Below are positions 1 to 6,144 of a stretch of DNA of 9,340 nt, in pieces. Position 1 is the stretch's first letter; the number at the start of each line of letters is the position of its first letter. A program made the translations under genes and the position numbers. A model generated the notes under the pieces. It was not told the DNA's origin and made no database searches. It saw nothing but the letters and a program-made list of their open reading frames with translations. Origin of the DNA: Verrucomicrobia bacterium UBA1731 (GTDB taxonomy: Bacteria; Verrucomicrobiota; Kiritimatiellia; RFP12; UBA1067); contig DCIH01000088.1 in the NCBI GenBank assembly GCA_002317575.1, positions 1 through 9,340 on the forward strand. Direction: 5' to 3'.

Positions 1-1
1 C

Positions 2-187
2 GTGAAGCGTCTGATTGAAATCACCGGCCCCGGCTTCGCGTGGTTCGCGCTTACCGTTGAGCGAACGCTTGAACAGCGCGCGAAGAAGGAGGCGCGGGCG
101 GAGGAGATGGGCGCCGCGGACAGCGCAAAAAGTGCCGGAAAAGCACGCGGCGAGGGCTGCGGCGGCGCGCGCAAGATGACCGGATAA
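2..187 (+). CDS. 3' end of a rightward gene, product unknown (partial)
   Basis: The frame is open from the left edge to a TAA at 185-187, giving about 61 residues. I read it as the C-terminal tail of a gene beginning outside the window; a GTG at base 2 could by chance look like a start, but no upstream sequence is available to judge it. The first 35 residues (KRLIEITGPGFAWFALTVER and onward) look like a normal amphipathic, charged segment. The last 25 are low-complexity Ala/Gly/Lys/Glu, typical of a disordered tail. I recognise no family. The gene converges on the long minus-strand operon, whose last stop lies 67 bases further on. It could also be a chance open frame in GC-rich DNA. Confidence 0.4.
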   Translation: MKRLIEITGPGFAWFALTVERTLEQRAKKEARAEEMGAADSAKSAGKARGEGCGGARKMTG

Positions 188-197
188 GCGGGGCCTT

Positions 198-232
198 GCG
201 CGAGCCGGCACGTCCTGCGCCACGGTTCGCGC
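198..232. terminator. GC-rich hairpin between convergent genes, possible terminator
   Basis: The arm GCGCGAGCC (198-206) can pair with GGTTCGCGC (224-232), 9 pairs including one G-U, around a 17-base loop. It starts 11 bases after the rightward stop and lies beyond the leftward stop at 255. A perfect 14-base palindrome, CGCGCCGCGGCGCG (230-243), overlaps its right side and gives an alternative fold. Neither strand has a T-run after the stem, so it is not a classical intrinsic terminator. In DNA this GC-rich such stems also arise by chance. Confidence 0.3.
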
Positions 233-254
233 GCCGCGGCGCGAGGCGGAACGA

Positions 255-650
255 CTATTCGAGGTGCTCTTCGCAATAGTTCTTGCCGGGACCGGGCTTT
301 TGGTTGCACGGCTTGCCGTATTGCGTCATGGAGCGGCATGTTTCCGGCGTTTTCTTCGGTTTCACGGACGCGACATGTTTGCGGCAGTAGCGCTTGTCCT
401 TCAGCGCCGGCTGCATGCAGCGCACATCTCCCTTCACAAGCGCCCAACAGCGCGTAGCCGTCACGATGTTCGTGACCACAACCTTCTGCTGTTTGGCTGG
501 ACTCTTGATGGGGGATGTGAGCGCGGCCGGCTGCGAGGCGCGGCTCGTGACGCCCGCGGGATAACCGTCCTTGAACGAATAGTGTTTCGCCCACGCCGAA
601 CATGTCAGCGCGATCAGCGCGACGACACCGAAAGCGACGACGCCTTTCAT
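255..650 (-). CDS. Secreted 131-aa protein with tandem C-x9-C-x10-C-x2-H motifs
   Basis: A short exported protein of unknown function. Residues 1-21 form a Sec signal peptide (MKGVV, hydrophobic core, AWA just before K22). Residues 22-60 are Ser/Pro/Ala/Lys-rich and probably flexible. Two copies of one Cys-rich unit follow: C68, C78, C89, H92 and C105, C115, C126, H129, both with exact spacing C-x9-C-x10-C-x2-H and both ending YC-x2-H. This pattern resembles small Cys3His presumed zinc-binding repeats (the DUF5763-like 'TkkGkpC...YCxxH' type), which is family recognition from memory. The start at 650 is chosen because its ATG overlaps the murF stop as ATGA, GGAGG (655-659) sits 4 bases upstream, and it puts the signal peptide at the N-terminus. 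A longer in-frame reading to 890 would run through murF and lacks these features. It is the last gene of the coupled chain, ending in TAG at 255-257. If the Cys are outside the cytoplasm they may bind metal or form disulfides. Confidence 0.85.
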   Translation of the reverse strand: MKGVVAFGVVALIALTCSAWAKHYSFKDGYPAGVTSRASQPAALTSPIKSPAKQQKVVVTNIVTATRCWALVKGDVRCMQPALKDKRYCRKHVASVKPKKTPETCRSMTQYGKPCNQKPGPGKNYCEEHLE

Positions 651-1900
651 GAAGCCTCCACCATCTTCTCCAAATGCATTCCGTGGGAGGCCTTCAGGAA
701 CACGCGGTCGCCCGGCTTCAATTGCGCACGCGCTTCTTCGGCGGTGACGCCGCCGAAGTTTTCGCCCACATACACCACGAGATCGAGTGGCAGTTCGGCG
801 GCGCGCGATTTCACCATCGCATGCAATTCCGCGGACTTCTCGCCTAACTCGAACATGTCGCCGAGCACGGCCACCTTGCGACCTTTCCACGGTTGCGCGG
901 CGAATGTCTCGAGTGCGGCGGCCATGGACGTCGGATTCGCGTTGTAGCAGTCCATCACCCAGGCGACGCCGTCCTTCTCAATCTGCCGCCACCGGTCGCC
1001 CGGCAGCGTGAAATCCCCGAGCGCCGTGAGACATGCCGCCGGCGGAACGCCCAGCGTCTGTGCGCACGCGAGCGCGATCAACGCATTCGACACATTGTGC
1101 CGCCCCGGCAGCTTCTCGGCCAACAACGGTTCGATTTCGCGCGCTTCCGCGCAATCGAGCGACGTCTCCACCACGGGAACGGCGCACATGGCCTTGAGCC
1201 GCGCGTACCGCTCGTTCTCCCGCGCGAGCACCGCGAACGGCGCCGCCGCGAACGCGTGCGGATGGCGCGCAAGCGAACGGAAGAGCGTACCTTTCTCGTC
1301 CGCGATGCCGTCCTGCGTTCTGAAGAACTCGATGTGGGCCGTACCGATGGACGAAATAAGCCCCACATCCGGCTCGGCGATGGCGCACAGCGCCGCGATT
1401 TCGCCAGGATGGTTTGTGCCCATTTCAACGACGAGGAAGTGGGCATCCTCGGGACAATTCAGAATCGTGACGGGAAGCCCCAGGTCGTTGTTGTAGTTCC
1501 CCGCCGTCGCATGCGTTTTGCCGCCCGCCGAAAGAAACGCCGCCGTCAGTTCCTTGGTGGTCGTTTTGCCGGCGCTGCCCGTGATGCCCACCACCGTCGC
1601 GTGAAGCGACAGCCGCCAGCCGTGCGCAGCATCCGCCAACGCCTTCTTCACATCTGGCACTTTCACGAGCGGAAGGTCGTCGCGTGCGCCTTCCCAGTCG
1701 CTGCGCACGAGCGCGCACGCCGCGCCCGCCGAGAGTGCCTTTTCCACGAACCGGTGGCCGTCCACATTCTCGCCGGGAAGCGCCGCGTAGAGACATCCTG
1801 TGAACGCCTTGCGCGAATCGATCACCGCGCCGCGCACTTCCGAGGGCGCCGACGGCGTCGCGACGCCGCCCGTCCACTTCACCAGATCCGCAACCGTCAT
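647..1900 (-). CDS. murF: UDP-N-acetylmuramoyl-tripeptide--D-alanyl-D-alanine ligase MurF
   Basis: Cytoplasmic ATP-dependent ligase that adds D-Ala-D-Ala to the UDP-MurNAc-tripeptide, the last cytoplasmic step of the peptidoglycan stem peptide. It has 417 residues, a little shorter than the usual 440-460, with all three Mur-ligase domains recognisable. The N-terminal substrate domain includes GAVIDSRKAFTGCLYAALPG (about 24-43). The ATP-binding centre has the P-loop TGSAGKTTTKE (107-117, K112), NYNNDLGLP (135-143), VVEMGTNHPGEI (157-168), GTAH with H189, and IADEKG with K203. The C-terminal domain has MDCYNANPTSM (316-326), LGDMFELG (346-353) and a typical KASHGMHLEKMVE ending. YNANP and the position of the P-loop favour MurF over MurE or MurC. 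The start ATG overlaps the stop of the upstream GH78 gene as ATGA (1897-1900). Its Shine-Dalgarno is weak, so translation probably depends on coupling. It also overlaps the next gene by ATGA. It sits away from any visible mur/division cluster. Confidence 0.96.
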   Translation of the reverse strand: MTVADLVKWTGGVATPSAPSEVRGAVIDSRKAFTGCLYAALPGENVDGHRFVEKALSAGAACALVRSDWEGARDDLPLVKVPDVKKALADAAHGWRLSLHATVVGITGSAGKTTTKELTAAFLSAGGKTHATAGNYNNDLGLPVTILNCPEDAHFLVVEMGTNHPGEIAALCAIAEPDVGLISSIGTAHIEFFRTQDGIADEKGTLFRSLARHPHAFAAAPFAVLARENERYARLKAMCAVPVVETSLDCAEAREIEPLLAEKLPGRHNVSNALIALACAQTLGVPPAACLTALGDFTLPGDRWRQIEKDGVAWVMDCYNANPTSMAAALETFAAQPWKGRKVAVLGDMFELGEKSAELHAMVKSRAAELPLDLVVYVGENFGGVTAEEARAQLKPGDRVFLKASHGMHLEKMVEAS

Positions 1901-3966
1901 TTCGCCGCCCCGTATTTGAGGATCCATTCGTCTACGCTGCCGAACATCGGATGGCAATTGGAGAACACATTGTCCGATTCCTTCCATGTTTCCCACAACG
2001 TGGTCGCACCGCGGTCGAGCATGTGCAGCCAGCCCGGGAAACCCTTGTGCAGCACGACCTTCTCGGCCGCGTCGAGCATGCCGTGTTCGGAAAGGTACAC
2101 CAGCATGTAACGCGTCGCGAAGAAACCGGTGGTGGGTCCATAGCCCGTTTTCTCCAGCGCCGCGACGAGCTGCTTCTCGGCGGCGGCGATTTGCGCCGCG
2201 GGGACGAGACCGTGGTAGAGCGCGATCGCCTGCGCGGACTGCGTGCCGTTCGCCACGACGCCGTTGGTGACGAACGCCTTCGCGAACGCATCTTTGATCT
2301 TCGCGTCGAGCGCCGAAAATTCCGCCTGATCGTCGGCACGACCGAGCATGGCCGCGAACGACGCGGTGAGTTCCACGAACCGATGCCAATGCGCCGTCGC
2401 GGTGACGGCGTCGGGGGCGCGCTCAAGCGCCTCGTGGTCGCCGATGCACTGCGGTATGACGAGTCCGGGGTTCTTTTCGTGCCACTGGCGCGCGTACCGC
2501 GCACAGGTCGGGTAGAACGCCAGCGCGCGCGCCTTCGCGTCCGGATAATGGCGGATGATCGCGTCCATCAGAATCGGCACGCCAACGCTCCACGAAATGG
2601 GGCCGGCGCGGCCCATGTCCGGACGGCCGATGCCGCCGCGGTCGGCGATGCCAACGAACGGCGCCGTCTCGGTGATCCAGCCGTCGCCCGCCGCTTCATC
2701 CGCGAAGTCCTGAAGCGTCTTGAGGTAGAACTCCTTCATGTCGAAGTTGAGGATCATCGCCTCGCAGGATGCGGCGATGTCGCCGCCGTAGCCGAGGCGT
2801 TCGCGGCCAGGGCAGTCGGACTGCACACCCATCAGATTCGCGCGGAACGTGCGGCGGCACAGTTCATGGAGCCGGCCGAATTCGGGCTTGGCCGGCTTGA
2901 ACGCCTTCGCCGCAGGCGCATCCTCGAGAACGCTCGCCGTGTGCGCCATCAGCGCTTCGCCGGGGCGCAGCAATGTCTTCAGACCGCGCACCTCCGCATA
3001 GCGGCACACGTGCCACACGAACGGCGGCTCGAAGACCTCGACCTTACCGCCGCCGCAGACGTACACATCGCGCTGCATCGCCACCTGCGGCGCGCCGGGT
3101 CCGCCGTTGCCGTGCTTGATCTGCCCCGCGGTCTGCGTGAGCACATTCACAGAACCATCCGCGTTCAGACGCTCGCCGTAGACGATCTCCACGCGCATGC
3201 CGCGCGGCGCGCCGCGGAAAAGGAACTTGGGAACGCCCGTCGCGTTCGCACCGAAATCGACGACCTGCACCTCGCCTTCGCGCAACCAAGACGACTTTCC
3301 GGGAACCTGTTCGAACACATCGACCGGCGGCGCCTGGCGCGGCACGATACGGCCTTTCGGTCCCGTCACGGAACACGCCGGCCGCCAGTCGCCGAAGGAC
3401 CGCGTGGCATCCACTTCCGCACCAAGATACAAACAGTTCCTGAGCACGTTCGTTTCGCGCCAGCGCCATGTCAAAGGACCGATGCCACAAGCACGCGCCT
3501 TGAAGCACGGACGTCCGTGCGCCAGGTGCGAGCGGAAGTTGATCGAGCCCCAGAACCGCAGCGGCGGCAGATTGTACCAACCGTTTCCAAGCGCGATTTC
3601 AAGCTCGTTCGTGCCGCCGGCGGGTTTGAGCTGTTTCGCGGGAAACGGAATCGCATCGGCGTAGATCGTATGATCGAACGGACTGAACAACGGCATCACG
3701 GACGTGTGCGACACGCTCTGGAGCGGACGACCGTTCAGCGTTGCCTTGTAGTATCCGGCGACCGCCAATTCAATCCAAGGCGCCAGCGACTGCCCGGCCG
3801 ACGGCGTGGCGAACGTCGCGCGGAACACGGGCGCGGGATCCTCGCCGTAGAACGCCGCTTCGTCGGCGAACACAGGCCGCCCGTCGCCGATCCACGGCAA
3901 CTTGTCCCAATCGGCGAACACAACCGCCGACATCAACGCGAAAACGGCAAACATCATCTTCTTCAT
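1897..3966 (-). CDS. Secreted GH78-family alpha-L-rhamnosidase-like glycosidase
   Basis: Predicted exported inverting glycosidase that removes terminal alpha-L-rhamnose (or a related sugar) from a polysaccharide or glycoside. It has 689 residues, and residues 1-18 are a signal peptide (MKKMM, hydrophobic core, VFA before D19). The N-terminal beta-sandwich matches rhamnosidase N domains, with GYYKATLNGRPL (71-82) and LEIALGNGWYN (122-132). A second beta domain ends FEPPFVWHVCRYAEVRGL (312-329). The (alpha/alpha)6 catalytic barrel carries SDCPGRERLGYGGD (383-396), then FDMKEFYLKTLQDFADE. GATTLWETW (653-661, E659) and FGSVDEWILKY (675-685) follow near the C-terminus. The acids D384, E389 and D396 have the same 0/+5/+12 spacing I recall for the active site of Bacillus RhaB, and E659 matches its distal catalytic Glu. 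The protein is short for the family (often 850-1000 residues) and shows no additional carbohydrate-binding module. The ATG at 3966 overlaps the previous stop as ATGA; GGAGG (3979-3983) lies 12 bases upstream, a rather long spacing. The true substrate is unknown. Confidence 0.9.
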   Translation of the reverse strand: MKKMMFAVFALMSAVVFADWDKLPWIGDGRPVFADEAAFYGEDPAPVFRATFATPSAGQSLAPWIELAVAGYYKATLNGRPLQSVSHTSVMPLFSPFDHTIYADAIPFPAKQLKPAGGTNELEIALGNGWYNLPPLRFWGSINFRSHLAHGRPCFKARACGIGPLTWRWRETNVLRNCLYLGAEVDATRSFGDWRPACSVTGPKGRIVPRQAPPVDVFEQVPGKSSWLREGEVQVVDFGANATGVPKFLFRGAPRGMRVEIVYGERLNADGSVNVLTQTAGQIKHGNGGPGAPQVAMQRDVYVCGGGKVEVFEPPFVWHVCRYAEVRGLKTLLRPGEALMAHTASVLEDAPAAKAFKPAKPEFGRLHELCRRTFRANLMGVQSDCPGRERLGYGGDIAASCEAMILNFDMKEFYLKTLQDFADEAAGDGWITETAPFVGIADRGGIGRPDMGRAGPISWSVGVPILMDAIIRHYPDAKARALAFYPTCARYARQWHEKNPGLVIPQCIGDHEALERAPDAVTATAHWHRFVELTASFAAMLGRADDQAEFSALDAKIKDAFAKAFVTNGVVANGTQSAQAIALYHGLVPAAQIAAAEKQLVAALEKTGYGPTTGFFATRYMLVYLSEHGMLDAAEKVVLHKGFPGWLHMLDRGATTLWETWKESDNVFSNCHPMFGSVDEWILKYGAAK

Positions 3967-4277
3967 GCGAACGTCAACCCTCCCGGAATCGGCTGTCCGC
4001 CGGGACGGGTGAACCACAACGCCGTCTCGTGGATGCCGGAAATGAACATCTTGTACGGCATGTGCGCATGGCCGTCCTTGAACTTCAGCACGCCGCCGGC
4101 GAAATGGAACGCGCCTTCGGCCAGCGGTTTCTCCTCGCCGTCCAGGCATTCCAGAACGAGATCCGTTTCTGGACCGGCGTTCGCCGGAATCGTAAGCTTG
4201 ATCCACCAACCGTCCGCCTTTTCGCGCGTGGCGACGGAAACGAAGGTGAGCGTGACATCGCGGTCGATTCCCTTCAT
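3963..4277 (-). CDS. Hypothetical 104-aa cytoplasmic protein coupled to a sigma factor gene
   Basis: I recognise no family. The 104 residues have no signal peptide or membrane segment. Alternating hydrophobic stretches such as TLTFVSVA (9-16), GWWIKLTIP (23-31), DLVLECLDG (39-47), GGVLKFKDG (61-69) and KMFISGI (76-82) suggest a small all-beta fold. The tail RPGGQPIPGGLTF (91-103) is Gly/Pro-rich. There is one Cys (C44). The start is fixed by the ATGA overlap (4274-4277) with the sigma-like gene, backed by AGGAAGGGG (4286-4294) upstream; its own stop overlaps the GH78 start in the same way. Because it is translationally coupled directly behind a sigma-like factor, where an anti-sigma gene often stands, it could be a soluble partner or regulator of that factor. 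That is inference from position only. A carbohydrate-related accessory to the GH78 is an alternative, but the protein lacks an export signal. Confidence 0.8.
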   Translation of the reverse strand: MKGIDRDVTLTFVSVATREKADGWWIKLTIPANAGPETDLVLECLDGEEKPLAEGAFHFAGGVLKFKDGHAHMPYKMFISGIHETALWFTRPGGQPIPGGLTFA

Positions 4278-4885
4278 GTCATCGTCCCCTTCCTGTCGTA
4301 TTCCATCCAATAGCCGCGCATCGCCTTCACGGAGCGCGAAAAAATCTGGTCGACGGCGGCCACGGACGAAAGGTCGAGCATGTCCTTGACTTCCTCCGAT
4401 GTGAGATGCTGCCGCGTCTTGAGAACATGCACATACGCCTTGACCGGATCGTCGTTCCACAGCGCGCGCAGGCAGCGCTGGGTCATCACCCACGCCTCCT
4501 TGCGGCGAATGCCCTTGTCGCCCTCGACGGGAATCGCCATCGGCTCGCCGTTGTCGTTCAGCTCGGCCGTCGCATCAAGGGAGAATTCGCCGTGGCTCGC
4601 GGGATTCGCCCGCGAAATGTAACCGCGCGCGTATTGGCGCATCCAGGCCCACAGGTTGCCGCCGTCGTTTCGGTACAGTTCAATTTTCCGCCGGCCGATC
4701 ATGTCCTCGTAGAGAAGCCCCATCACGTCGCCGTCGGAGAGACAGTATTTCCGGGCCATTTCGCCGGACCGGAGCGACCGCATCTCCGGCACCACCACAT
4801 TGTGCCAGACCTTCTCCCAGCCAGCATCGCCGCCGGCCTTCACCAGTTCGTACAATTCCGACCAGGAGCGTTTTTCTTCAGCCAT
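4274..4885 (-). CDS. Divergent ECF-like RNA polymerase sigma factor
   Basis: Predicted alternative sigma factor, 203 residues, which would direct RNA polymerase to a small set of promoters. A region-2-like segment (about 47-92) contains LSDGDVMGLLYEDMI and GGNLWAWMRQYARGYISR, matching the ECF pattern in which a conserved acidic 'eDl' helix is followed by 'aWLrriarn'. A linker (95-130) precedes a region-4-like helix-turn-helix (about 154-191) with LTSEEVKDMLDLSS followed by DQIFSRSVKAMR, the usual recognition-helix ending. Similarity is by pattern only and several usual ECF residues are missing, so a sigma-like DNA-binding protein of another kind remains possible. The ATG at 4885 has an excellent GGAGG (4892-4896) 6 bases upstream. 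The gene lies 25 bases after nifS with no terminator between, so it may be read from the nifS promoter. It heads the ATGA-coupled chain and has no recognisable anti-sigma gene beside it. Autoregulation of the chain is possible but not shown. Confidence 0.7.
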   Translation of the reverse strand: MAEEKRSWSELYELVKAGGDAGWEKVWHNVVVPEMRSLRSGEMARKYCLSDGDVMGLLYEDMIGRRKIELYRNDGGNLWAWMRQYARGYISRANPASHGEFSLDATAELNDNGEPMAIPVEGDKGIRRKEAWVMTQRCLRALWNDDPVKAYVHVLKTRQHLTSEEVKDMLDLSSVAAVDQIFSRSVKAMRGYWMEYDRKGTMT

Positions 4886-4889
4886 CGGA

Positions 4890-4897
4890 CCCCTCCC
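4890..4897 (-). promoter_or_regulatory. Strong Shine-Dalgarno of the sigma-like gene
   Basis: On the minus strand GGGAGGGG lies just upstream of the ATG at 4885, with the GGAGG core at 4892-4896 and a 6-base spacer. It is the main independent ribosome entry for the five coupled genes that follow and sets the start of the sigma-like protein. Confidence 0.7.
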
Positions 4898-4910
4898 TCG
4901 GGCCGAACGA

Positions 4911-6089
4911 TCATGAAAACGTCGTGGGGTCCGAATCGGGCCCGAACGGCGAAAGTTCCCGCAGGCGCCTGATCACCGGCGGCAGTTTGTCCAACACGTA
5001 GTCGACCTCCGCTTCGGTGTTGTAGCGCGAAAGCGAAAAACGCACGCTGCCGTGCACGGCGACGAACGGAACGCCCATCGCGCGGATCACGTGGCTCGGA
5101 TCGAGCGATCCGGACGCGCATGCGCTGCCCGTGGAGATGCAGATGCCGAGATCGGAAAGGTGGTACGCGATCGCCTCGCCCTCGACGTAGCAGAAGGAAA
5201 CGTTGAGCGTGTTCGGCAACCGGTGCGCGGCGTCGCCGTTGACGAGCACATCGGGGCATGTCGCGAGAATGCCCTTTTCGAGCTTGTCGCGCAAATGCGC
5301 GAGCTGCCGCGCTTCCGCATCGTAATTGACGCGCGCCAATTCGCACGCCTTGGCCAGCGCCACGACATACGGCACATTCTCCGTGCCGGCGCGGCGGCGG
5401 TTTTCCTGGTGCCCGCCCAGCATGAAGGGCTTCACCTTCGTGCCGCGGCGAACGTACAGGAAGCCGATGCCTTTGGGCGCGTGGAACTTGTGTCCCGAGA
5501 CGGACAGCATGTCCACCGGCACCTTCTTCACGTCGATCGGCACTTTGCCGGCGACCTGGACGGCGTCCGTGTGCATCACGGCGCCAGCCTCCTTCGCGAT
5601 TTCGGCGACCTGCTCGACGGGAAAGACCGTTCCCGTTTCGTTGTTGGCCCACATCACGGACACGAGCTTGGGTCCGTCGCCCTTGAGTTCTTCGCGCAGC
5701 TGGTCCAAATCGATCTGGCCGACCGCGTTCACGGGAAGTTCCACTTCCGCGTGGCCCTGCGCCTTCAGCCGGCGGGCGGGCTGGAGAATGGCGGGATGCT
5801 CCACCGCCGTGGTGATCACCTTGAGGTCCCGGCCGTAGAATTCCGCCGTGCCGCGCAGCGCCGTGTTGTCCGATTCCGTCGCGCAGGAGGTGAAGACGAT
5901 TTCGTCCGGTTCGGCGTTGACGAACGCCGCGACCTCTTCGCGGGCCTTCTTGAGATGATCCGCCACCTGTCCGCCGAAGGCGTGCATGGACGAGGGGTTG
6001 CCGTAGAGTTCCCCGAAGAAGGGCTTCATGGCCTCCACCGCTTCGGGAGCGACGCGCGTGGTCGCGTTGTTGTCAAAATAAACCTGCAT
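4911..6089 (-). CDS. nifS: NifS/IscS-type cysteine desulfurase
   Basis: PLP-dependent enzyme that converts L-cysteine to alanine and leaves a persulfide on its active-site Cys for Fe-S cluster assembly or other sulfur transfer. All 392 residues are present, the normal length. Visible motifs: YFDNNATT (4-11), GNPSSMHAFG (30-39), CATESDN (69-75), the PLP-stacking His in VEHPAI (H98), NNETG (149-153), HTDAVQ (173-178, D175 and Q178 contact PLP), the PLP Schiff-base lysine in SGHKFHAPKG (K201), RRRAGTENVP (231-240) and the catalytic loop STGSACASGSLDPSHV with C324. This loop places it in the NifS/IscS group rather than the SufS group. No iscU, nifU, iscR or thiI neighbour is seen, so its sulfur acceptor is unknown, and nifS is a family symbol rather than evidence for nitrogen fixation. 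The ATG at 6089 has AGGA (6096-6099) 7 bases upstream and its own promoter-like element just before that. Confidence 0.96.
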   Translation of the reverse strand: MQVYFDNNATTRVAPEAVEAMKPFFGELYGNPSSMHAFGGQVADHLKKAREEVAAFVNAEPDEIVFTSCATESDNTALRGTAEFYGRDLKVITTAVEHPAILQPARRLKAQGHAEVELPVNAVGQIDLDQLREELKGDGPKLVSVMWANNETGTVFPVEQVAEIAKEAGAVMHTDAVQVAGKVPIDVKKVPVDMLSVSGHKFHAPKGIGFLYVRRGTKVKPFMLGGHQENRRRAGTENVPYVVALAKACELARVNYDAEARQLAHLRDKLEKGILATCPDVLVNGDAAHRLPNTLNVSFCYVEGEAIAYHLSDLGICISTGSACASGSLDPSHVIRAMGVPFVAVHGSVRFSLSRYNTEAEVDYVLDKLPPVIRRLRELSPFGPDSDPTTFS

Positions 6090-6108
6090 TGCTTTTCCTC
6101 AAGCGGCG

Positions 6109-6117
6109 ATTATACCA
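6109..6117 (-). promoter_or_regulatory. Extended -10 promoter (TGGTATAAT) upstream of nifS
   Basis: On the minus strand the sequence reads TGGTATAAT, a perfect TATAAT box (6109-6114) preceded by the TGn extension. It ends 19 bases before the nifS ATG, so transcription would start near 6102, leaving a leader of about a dozen bases that still contains the Shine-Dalgarno. At a 17-base spacing the -35 position reads TACCAT, a poor match to TTGACA, as is usual for extended -10 promoters. An AT-rich hexamer standing alone in GC-rich DNA in the right place is persuasive. It implies nifS and the genes behind it can be transcribed separately from the OTU-like gene. Confidence 0.65.
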
Positions 6118-6121
6118 CTTT

Positions 6122-6144
6122 CGGTCCGGCAATGGTAGGGACCG
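6122..6144. repeat. Inverted repeat CGGTCC-N11-GGACCG between OTU-like gene and nifS
   Basis: CGGTCC (6122-6127) and GGACCG (6139-6144) are exact inverted copies around an 11-base loop. The dyad begins at the base after the OTU-like gene's stop and lies over the -35 region of the nifS promoter. It lacks a T-run on either strand, so it is a poor intrinsic terminator; it could be an operator for nifS or an RNA hairpin protecting the upstream message. Confidence 0.45.

Noticed and set aside
893..2110. 405-residue plus-strand open frame opposite murF
   Set aside because: Arg-rich shadow of a clear MurF.
647..2389. A longer 580-residue MurF start
   Set aside because: The extra N-terminus is Arg-rich shadow sequence inside the GH78 gene; the ATGA start at 1900 gives a normal MurF N-terminus.
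1951..4389. 812-residue open frame on the plus strand opposite the GH78 gene
   Set aside because: Arg/His/Ala-rich composition with no recognisable motif; it mirrors the codon bias of the GH78 gene, whose protein has clear domains.
6122..6144. Intrinsic terminator of the OTU-like gene
   Set aside because: The stem is only 6 pairs and has no T-run after it on the minus strand; kept as an inverted repeat instead.
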